From Bacillota bacterium (GTDB lineage: Bacteria > Bacillota > Negativicutes > Sporomusales > CTSoil-080), in contig JAGGAC010000056.1 of the NCBI GenBank assembly GCA_017889635.1, positions 1 through 38,428 on the forward strand: a stretch of 38,428 nt of DNA, read 5' to 3'. The translations under genes were made by a program, and so were the position numbers. This document shows positions 32,963 to 38,428 of the stretch, piece by piece; positions within the stretch are counted from its first letter, which is position 1; each line of letters starts with the position of its first letter. Under the pieces are notes generated by a model. That model was not told where the DNA came from and searched no databases. It worked only from the letters and a program-made list of their open reading frames with translations.

Positions 32963-34366
32963 TCATTCAACGTTAATTACTTTGCCGGGATTCATAATCA
33001 AATTCGGGTCCAGCGCCGCTTTAACCGCCTTCATCATTTCAATTTCTATTGGATTAGCGTATTTGGCCAGCGCTTGAACGCGTTTGAAACCAATACCATG
33101 TTCGCCGGATAATTTCCCGCCCATGCTATAAACTTTACTGTAAATCTCGGCTTGCACCGCCGGCAGAATTTCATCCCATTCTTTTTCACTGTACTTATCC
33201 TTGAGAATATTGGCATGAATATTACCATCCCCGGCATGACCGCAACAGTGAATAGCAACATTATATTTTTGACTCAAATCAGCAATATATTTAACGGCTT
33301 CCGGAATCTTAGTTACCGGAACAACTATATCCTCCATCGAAAACACCAGACTGCGGGCTCTATCTGCCTCAGCATAGGCTTTTCTTGCTTTCCATATTAC
33401 CGCTGGGTCGGCAACCAACACTTCTACCGCCCCATTTTCGGTAGCCATTTCATCAATTAAAACGCATTGGTCTTCCAGTAATTCTTCATTGTCACCAGCT
33501 ATCTGCACAATTATATAATAGCCGTCATTGCTATGCGGCAATTTCTCCCGCAAAAAACTTTCCACACATTGAATAGAAGCATTATCCATAAACTCAACAC
33601 ACACTGGTGAAATTCCAGCCCCCATAAGTTTAGGTGCCAAACCAATCGCCGACTCAAGATCTTTAAAAATAGCCAACAAATCCATAGTGACCTTAGGAAG
33701 AGCTACTAATTTCAAATAAATTTTTGTTACAAATCCCAACGTACCTTCAGAACCAATCACTAGATTCATTAAACTATAGCCTGATGCATCTTTCTTCAAT
33801 TTTCCGCCAAGCGTTATGATCTCGCCGGTCGGAGTAACTATCTCGAGTCCGGCCACCTGATTGCGTGTAACGCCGTACTTAACAGCTTTATTGCCGCCGG
33901 CATTGGTTGCTATATTGCCGCCAATGAAAGAACTATCACCACTGCATGGATCGCCAGCATATAAGAATCCTTTATCATTGGCCGCCTTCTGAACTTCCTC
34001 GGTTGTTACCCCCGGCTCAGTAACCATAATCATATTTTCGATATCAATTTCCAAAATTTTATTCATTCTTTCTAACGCCACTACAATGCCGCCTTTAAAC
34101 GGAACAGCAGCACAAGCTAACCCTGTTCCGGCTCCCCGTGGCACAAGAGGTATACTACTGCGATTAGCCAATTTGACGATTTGAGCAACTTCTTCAGCGT
34201 TCGCTGGCAATACAGCAACCTCTGGAGCCTTAACATAATGAGGATCAGTTACCTCATCATGCGAATAAGGCTCTAATTTATCCTGATCGGTGTAAACATA
34301 CTTTTCACCAACAATTTTCTTAAGTTCTTCCACTACTTCTGAAGTAACCGCATTATACTTTGTCAT
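32963..34366 (-). CDS. glcD: GlcD-type FAD-dependent 2-hydroxyacid dehydrogenase (lactate/glycolate)
   Basis: Oxidises D-lactate or glycolate to the 2-oxo acid. 467 residues. FAD-binding PCMH domain with PRGAGTGLACAAVPFKGG (76-93) and GDPCSGDSSFIGGNIATNAGG, and a C-terminal FAD-oxidase cap with HCCGHAGDGNIHANIL and GKLSGEHGIGFKR. No GlcE, GlcF or electron-transfer flavoprotein gene is adjacent, so its electron acceptor is not visible here. First gene of the lactate operon, ATG after GAGGAGG, with a promoter and operator 110-160 bases upstream. Confidence 0.93.
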   Translation of the reverse strand: MTKYNAVTSEVVEELKKIVGEKYVYTDQDKLEPYSHDEVTDPHYVKAPEVAVLPANAEEVAQIVKLANRSSIPLVPRGAGTGLACAAVPFKGGIVVALERMNKILEIDIENMIMVTEPGVTTEEVQKAANDKGFLYAGDPCSGDSSFIGGNIATNAGGNKAVKYGVTRNQVAGLEIVTPTGEIITLGGKLKKDASGYSLMNLVIGSEGTLGFVTKIYLKLVALPKVTMDLLAIFKDLESAIGLAPKLMGAGISPVCVEFMDNASIQCVESFLREKLPHSNDGYYIIVQIAGDNEELLEDQCVLIDEMATENGAVEVLVADPAVIWKARKAYAEADRARSLVFSMEDIVVPVTKIPEAVKYIADLSQKYNVAIHCCGHAGDGNIHANILKDKYSEKEWDEILPAVQAEIYSKVYSMGGKLSGEHGIGFKRVQALAKYANPIEIEMMKAVKAALDPNLIMNPGKVINVE

Positions 34367-34475
34367 TTTTTAAATCCTCCTCTTTTTTATGAAGGGCCGT
34401 TCATATTTGTTAGATAATTTAGACTATTATTGTTTCACTCTAGCGCATTTCCTATTAAATTTATAATTGGTCCGG

Positions 34476-34486
34476 TGGCCCTACCA
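34476..34486. promoter_or_regulatory. FadR/LldR-type operator upstream of glcD
   Basis: TGGCCCTACCA, one mismatch from the TGGTnnnACCA core of the FadR subfamily of GntR regulators. It lies 9-19 bases downstream of the -10 of the glcD promoter, where bound repressor would block RNA polymerase. The encoded regulator is two genes downstream of glcD's promoter. Confidence 0.55.
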
Positions 34487-34494
34487 CTACTTTC

Positions 34495-34523
34495 ATTGTA
34501 TCGCTTCTTATTGTATTTGTCTA
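34495..34523 (-). promoter_or_regulatory. Promoter of the lactate operon
   Basis: Minus-strand TAGACA (34518-34523), 17 bases, TACAAT (34495-34500), about 130 bases before the glcD start. The predicted start site falls inside or next to the operator. Confidence 0.65.
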
Positions 34524-34569
34524 TATTTTACACAAATATACAGACCGCCCGAAATCATCATAACTTATA

Positions 34570-34615
34570 AACAAGCCAGGAGCAGCCACGTTAAAAACAC
34601 TGCTCCTAGCTTGTT
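34570..34615. terminator. Hairpin after the rubredoxin-domain gene
   Basis: Arms AACAAGCCAGGAGCAG and CTGCTCCTAGCTTGTT (34570-34585, 34600-34615) pair at 15 of 16 positions. It begins 9 bases after the stop. The following T tract on the minus strand is short. Confidence 0.7.
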
Positions 34616-34624
34616 ACCAGTTGA

Positions 34625-34960
34625 CTACCATTTACCTTTTTTCATATGACCTTCAAGTTCGGCTTTTGAACGCTGCTTAATGACATAAACTTCATCTTTT
34701 GCTTTTTCAAACGTTGATACACAAGGAGGATCGAGGTTAATACCGATCCCCTCCTTCGATAATTCAACTATCTTATCAACTAGTTGAATTATCTCCATAT
34801 GAATATCATTAGTTCTTTCCGCCGCATAAACTTTCTGAGCGTCCTCAGCGCCAAGCTCAACAAATTTGTCTTTAGGAGCACCACACTTCGGACAGGCATC
34901 CGGCGCATCAGTTCCTTCATGAATATAATTACAAACACTACATTTAAACAATTTCTTCAT
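34625..34960 (-). CDS. Rubredoxin-type zinc/iron domain protein
   Basis: 111 residues from the ATG at 34960 (AGGAGGG seven bases upstream). Residues 5-35 (KCSVCNYIHEG ... CPKCGAPKDKF) form a compact rubredoxin-like domain with CxxC at C7/C10 and C23/C26, as in the C-terminus of rubrerythrin. About 75 mainly helical residues follow, without the diiron ligand set of rubrerythrin, plus a lone cysteine (DPPCVSTFEKA). Probably a small electron-transfer or oxidative-stress protein of an anaerobe. It stands alone between a palindrome upstream and a hairpin downstream. Confidence 0.75.
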   Translation of the reverse strand: MKKLFKCSVCNYIHEGTDAPDACPKCGAPKDKFVELGAEDAQKVYAAERTNDIHMEIIQLVDKIVELSKEGIGINLDPPCVSTFEKAKDEVYVIKQRSKAELEGHMKKGKW

Positions 34961-34981
34961 TATTTTCCCTCCTTGTTTATA

Positions 34982-35005
34982 AAAACAATACCCTTGTATT
35001 GTTTT
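34982..35005. promoter_or_regulatory. Palindrome upstream of the rubredoxin-domain gene
   Basis: Perfect 10-bp arms AAAACAATAC and GTATTGTTTT around CCTT, 22 bases upstream of the start codon. It is either an operator or a 5' mRNA hairpin. It does not match the PerR, Fur or Rex consensus. The rest of the 34961-35276 interval is AT-rich and shows nothing else I can support except the ribosome site AAGGTGGTGG for the next gene. Confidence 0.5.
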
Positions 35006-35276
35006 CAATTTATCTGTCAGCAATACCGGCAATCATACAACTACCCTTTTCATATTAGAAATTTCTTTGTATTAATAATTATTCGCCGCAAAATAAAAAT
35101 ATCCTTCTTTTTGGGAATATTTACAAGGAAGGCTGTAAGCCCTCAATATGCACAAGTAAAGTTGCAAAACAATACTCACTACAATTAAAAGCGCACTTTT
35201 CCAATGAAATTCCAATAAAACTATTCGATGTAACATACTAAATAGCTATACTTAATTTTCATAACAAGGTGGTGGT

Positions 35277-36971
35277 ATGATAATCATGATATCGCTGGTC
35301 AATACTCCTTTTTCTAATGCGGCCCAACAAAAAAAACTTGTGGCTAAAAGTGATGATTCATTAGTAGCTCAGCCATTTTCTAACCCCAAAGAAGCAACCG
35401 CATCAGTCCAGCTACCTGATTATAATAGTACTGACTTTATACTTAATATATCAAATAAAACACAGAAGCTTGCTAATACTAAGCAAACGTCGCCCCCTAC
35501 ATCAGATGGCGAAGCCTTACTTAAATCCGCCCAAAAATCCTTATACGGAATTTACTATCGGCTGCTAATAGGAAAAGAACTTGCAAATAGAGCAATACAT
35601 ACTAAAAATGAAAAAAAGAAACAAGCCATTCAAGTACAACTAAATAAACTTAACTCGGAAATTAACAACATTAGTGCATCAACTAAGTACAAAAACATTA
35701 AGCTCTTTTGTGACTCAACTACAGCAACAAAAGATGATCGTGATATTATTAATTGTTTAAAAAGCGATTGGCTGGAATCGGCCGAAAATGTAATCAAAGA
35801 ACGCTATGGGCTGACAGGCGACAACTCTAGTATCAACATTTTTATCGATGAAACGTCTAAACCTTATCTTGCCGCTACAGAATTCAACATCAATACCGAT
35901 GGAAAAGCAATTGATCAGTCTCTGCGAATCGCTATTAAAAGTGCGCTTCCCGCTACCTTGCCAAACGGCGGGGAAGCTCCCTATTATGATGACCGGACAA
36001 TTACTCACGAAATGGTCCATGCTATTATGGGGCGAACGATGAATTTTGCTTCTGTTCCGATTTGGTTCCAAGAAGGCGCAGCAGAATTTATCCACGGAGC
36101 AAATGAGCGGGTAGTCGGTGATTTGGCGTATCTTGGCGGCGGGATGCTAGGCGCCGAGAGAATTCAGGATGCCTTAGGCGACGGTACTGATAAAAGCTGG
36201 ATTAATGACAGCCAACATTACTCAGCAGGCTATATGGCTGTACGCTACTTACATGAGCAAATCAAAGCAGCCGGACATAGCGGCGGAATTAAAGATTTAT
36301 TTACCGAACTAAAGAATAATCCGACAATGACCTTTGATCAAGCATTGCGCAATGTTTCCAATTATCGAGGTGGCACCAAGGCTTTTGTTAGAGACTTTCT
36401 AGGCCATAATCATGGCGCAAAATTTATTCATAGTCGTGATGTCGCTGGTGAATTTAAAAATGCGCAAGCCGGTGGGGACACTGGCGGAATCGGCGGAGCT
36501 AACGCCGACAACGGACCTGTCCAAACAGCTAAATCAGTAATTCCTGACATTAGTCATTCTACCGATACACCACTAAAGAGCTACAAAATATCCTGGCCAA
36601 CTTATGAACAGAATGCTATAAAGAATATACAAATCGGAACAAACCATAACAAATCAGTTTATTATGATATCTTTAAACTTGACAGCGACGTAATTGGAAC
36701 AAAGGATATAAATGTTTTAAAATATCCTACTGAGGCTATTTCAACATATAATAACGCTCTATCATATGTTTCCAACGCCCTGGAAAAAATCAGCAAATTG
36801 AAAAATCAACTTAAAACCTCTTCTCCATCACCAACTACTACAAACGGTCCACACCTTCCAGATGCCGCAGCCGCCCGAAAAATGGCAGCAACTATAAAAG
36901 CAAGTCTCAACCAGACAACTTTTTTGTCACAAGCAAATATGCAGCCAGACCGTGTATTGCAGCTTTTATAG
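35277..36971 (+). CDS. Flagellinolysin-like protein: flagellin-type ends with an internal zinc metallopeptidase
   Basis: 564 residues. Zinc protease motif HEMVH (244-248) with a downstream glutamate cluster WFQEGAAEFIHG (E266, E270). N-terminal flagellin-like helices at about 78-145 (EALLKSAQKSLYGIYYRL; QLNKLNSEINNISASTKYKN), and a C-terminal flagellin domain with IQIGTNHNKS (451-460), AISTYNNALSYVSNALEKI and the terminal FLSQANMQPDRVLQLL. This is the layout of flagellinolysins, which assemble as proteolytic flagellar filaments. Odd: residues 1-70 keep the length but not the flagellin D0 signature (no LSSGLRIN or DDAAG), so export or polymerisation may be altered. ATG with AAGGTGGTGG; ends at a strong terminator. 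No other flagellar genes are near. Confidence 0.8.
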   Translation: MIIMISLVNTPFSNAAQQKKLVAKSDDSLVAQPFSNPKEATASVQLPDYNSTDFILNISNKTQKLANTKQTSPPTSDGEALLKSAQKSLYGIYYRLLIGKELANRAIHTKNEKKKQAIQVQLNKLNSEINNISASTKYKNIKLFCDSTTATKDDRDIINCLKSDWLESAENVIKERYGLTGDNSSINIFIDETSKPYLAATEFNINTDGKAIDQSLRIAIKSALPATLPNGGEAPYYDDRTITHEMVHAIMGRTMNFASVPIWFQEGAAEFIHGANERVVGDLAYLGGGMLGAERIQDALGDGTDKSWINDSQHYSAGYMAVRYLHEQIKAAGHSGGIKDLFTELKNNPTMTFDQALRNVSNYRGGTKAFVRDFLGHNHGAKFIHSRDVAGEFKNAQAGGDTGGIGGANADNGPVQTAKSVIPDISHSTDTPLKSYKISWPTYEQNAIKNIQIGTNHNKSVYYDIFKLDSDVIGTKDINVLKYPTEAISTYNNALSYVSNALEKISKLKNQLKTSSPSPTTTNGPHLPDAAAARKMAATIKASLNQTTFLSQANMQPDRVLQLL

Positions 36972-37032
36972 CTGCAGAAATTGCCTTTCTATGTTAAATA
37001 TTAATTATGTTCTATACTTCTCAGTTGACAAG

Positions 37033-37066
37033 AAAAAGCCCGGAAGGCGTTCCTTCCGGGCTTTTT
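37033..37066. terminator. Bidirectional terminator between convergent genes
   Basis: Perfect 15-bp arms AAAAAGCCCGGAAGG and CCTTCCGGGCTTTTT (37033-37047, 37052-37066) around CGTT. It serves both the flagellinolysin-like gene (+) and the beta-helix gene (-). Confidence 0.93.
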
Positions 37067-37102
37067 CATACACAAGCTACTATGAAATTCTAACAATATT
37101 CT

Positions 37103-38254
37103 CTATTCCTTCGGAGCTAGTTTCCCCCCATCAGTTAAAGTATAAGTTTCAGCGTTCAACCAGCTATTGGCACTCAGGCTGGAATCATAATAAATCGTAT
37201 ACCCATTGTCGTCAATGTTAGCTAAACTTGTATCGGCATCAGTAAATGTTGTCAGATACGACGTTCCGGTTACACTCCATGTGCTTGTTTCATCAAGTGT
37301 CAAATTAATTGCTGAAGCTGTATTTTCACCGTTGATAGTACCAGTCAGGCTACTGTTATTTTGTAATATCAGAGTAATCGAACTGACACTATCTGCAACC
37401 ACATCACCAACCAAGGTTTGACTATTTGCGGTAAAGGTCACATCAGCGCCATTCTCGCCTTCCGTGCCCCATTTATCGGCGCTGGCCTTTAAAACAGTTC
37501 CTGACGCAACAGCCGCACTTACACCAGTCAGGTTAATTACCGCTGTCGTGTTTGTACTATAGAACAATGGTCCAACTTCCGCCGTTAGTGATCCGCCTGT
37601 CATAGTAAAGGTTCCTGTTCCTACCTCGGCATCGCCGGAGAAGCTTTGATATATCATCGCCCCACATTTTTTTGCTCCCGACAAAATGGTGTCAGTTAAA
37701 GTTATCGAGTTTAAACCTTCAATAACAGCGCCTTCTGATCCGGTAGCCGTAATTGTAGCTCCATCTATTGTAATAGCTCCTGTCGAATAAATTCCAGGCG
37801 AATTTCCCCCAGACGTATTCATAGTACCGCCGCTAACATTTACAGTTCCGCCGCCACGATCAGTCGCAATAGCTGCGCCACTTGCTCCCGCGGTTGTAAT
37901 AGTCACATTATTAAGATTTAATACGCCAGCATTAGTTGCATCCACACCATGCCCCAATCTGCCGGTGCAATCAATCGTAACATTAGTCAGATTAACTGTT
38001 GATCCTGAATCAGTTGCAAAAACCCCATTAGCTCCCAAGCCACTTGTAGACACCGAACAATTAGAAAGGTTTATTATACTAGCAGCACTTGCCAAAATGC
38101 CAGCGTTAAGACCATAAAAACTACTGTCGTCCTCTGAAGAAGAATCACCACTTGTTGTTACCGTTGAATTTGACAGTGTTAATGTCCCGCCATCGGTTAC
38201 ATAAATGCCGTATTCATCCGGCTCAGTTGCGATAAGTCGGCGCCAGCTTCCCAC
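37103..38254 (-). CDS. Beta-helix surface protein, 5'-truncated or frameshifted
   Basis: Up to 383 residues of repetitive, Gly/Ser/Thr/Asn-rich sequence with 20-25-residue beta-helix rungs (for example GGTLTLSNSTVTTSG, STVNLTNVTIDCTG, GVLNLNNVTITTAG), typical of passenger regions of adhesins and autotransporters. Ends DGGKLAPKE. There is no signal peptide or ribosome site. The frame enters from within the 3' end of another coding sequence (38223-38428) in a different frame; GTG 38254 is not a credible start. It therefore looks like a module separated from its N-terminus by frameshift or by recombination between repeats. No outer-membrane beta-barrel is present in the visible part. Confidence 0.6.
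   Translation of the reverse strand: MGSWRRLIATEPDEYGIYVTDGGTLTLSNSTVTTSGDSSSEDDSSFYGLNAGILASAASIINLSNCSVSTSGLGANGVFATDSGSTVNLTNVTIDCTGRLGHGVDATNAGVLNLNNVTITTAGASGAAIATDRGGGTVNVSGGTMNTSGGNSPGIYSTGAITIDGATITATGSEGAVIEGLNSITLTDTILSGAKKCGAMIYQSFSGDAEVGTGTFTMTGGSLTAEVGPLFYSTNTTAVINLTGVSAAVASGTVLKASADKWGTEGENGADVTFTANSQTLVGDVVADSVSSITLILQNNSSLTGTINGENTASAINLTLDETSTWSVTGTSYLTTFTDADTSLANIDDNGYTIYYDSSLSANSWLNAETYTLTDGGKLAPKE
37126..37302. repeat. Direct repeat copy A (C-terminal module)
   Basis: About 177 bases nearly identical to 38252-38428, offset by 1126 bases. It encodes the C-terminal module TSTWSVTGTSYLTTFTDADT through DGGKL. Confidence 0.85.
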
Positions 38255-38428
38255 CGTCGGTTAACGTATAAGTCTTGCTGTCCAGCCAGCTATTGGCGCT
38301 CAAACTGGAATCATAATAAATTGTATAACCATTATCATCAATGTTAGCTAAACTAGTATCGGCATCAGTAAATGTTGTCAGATACGATGTTCCGGTTACA
38401 CTCCATGTGCTTGTTTCATCAAGTGTCA
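38223..38428 (-). CDS. C-terminal end of a second beta-helix protein (partial at window edge)
   Basis: Reads off the right end of the window. The visible residues parallel the last 60 of the gene at 37103-38254 and end SKTYTLTDGGKLAP, TYRN, then TGA at 38223-38225, instead of KLAPKE. The last bases overlap the adjacent frame of the next gene. A paralogous module in tandem, or the same long gene interrupted by a frameshift. Confidence 0.7.
   Translation of the reverse strand, partial: TLDETSTWSVTGTSYLTTFTDADTSLANIDDNGYTIYYDSSLSANSWLDSKTYTLTDGGKLAPTYRN
38252..38428. repeat. Direct repeat copy B (C-terminal module)
   Basis: Matches copy A with scattered third-position differences towards its left side and near identity towards its right side. 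The repeat probably continues beyond the window. Confidence 0.85.

Overview
The window looks like a chromosome segment of an anaerobic, endospore-forming Firmicute, most likely a diderm Negativicute of the Sporomusa/Pelosinus type. This is inferred from gene content (spoIIE, spoIID, yabP, yabQ, divIC), lactate metabolism, moderate-to-low GC, and many TTG/GTG starts behind strong AGGAGG-type ribosome sites. No 16S sequence is present to prove it. Almost every gene is on the minus strand; only a LysR regulator and a flagellin-like protease read on the plus strand.

Layout in plus coordinates. 1-333: upstream region of an rRNA operon that would continue leftward out of the window, with two tandem consensus promoters and a boxA-like element. 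334-3212: LysE-type exporter, lysS, and greA behind a perfect sigma-A promoter. 3219-5820: a three-gene unit of an HTH regulator with its own 26-bp palindromic operator, a protein conventionally labelled quinate dehydrogenase, and a close relative of cyanobacterial acyl-ACP reductase. 5868-11267: panC, panD, birA, coaX, dusB and a LON-domain protein of unknown function. This joins pantothenate synthesis to the first step of CoA synthesis and is preceded by a promoter, a structured leader and a terminator-like hairpin. 11393-17525: pssA, an FlK-type thioesterase, ftsH, hpt, tilS and a split threonine/serine exporter. 17657-23690: the sporulation block spoIIE, S1-domain protein, divIC, yabQ, a membrane lytic transglycosylase, yabP and spoIID.

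23742-27777 is accessory and possibly catabolic: a phloretin hydrolase/DAPG hydrolase family enzyme and an enoate-reductase-type flavoenzyme in one transcription unit, divergent from a LysR regulator. The set resembles the enzymes anaerobes use to degrade flavonoids. 27797-28947 is a frameshifted Tat-exported HD-domain protein. 29190-34523 is a lactate regulon (glcD-type oxidase, FadR-type regulator, lactate permease, lactate racemase) with a promoter and a near-consensus FadR-family operator. 34625-34960 encodes a small rubredoxin-domain protein.

The right end holds the most unusual material. A flagellinolysin-like protein (35277-36971) has flagellin-type ends around a zinc-protease core, and its extreme N-terminus no longer resembles flagellin. 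It is followed by tandem, apparently recombined beta-helix surface protein genes that run out of the window. No tRNA, CRISPR array, insertion sequence or phage gene was seen.
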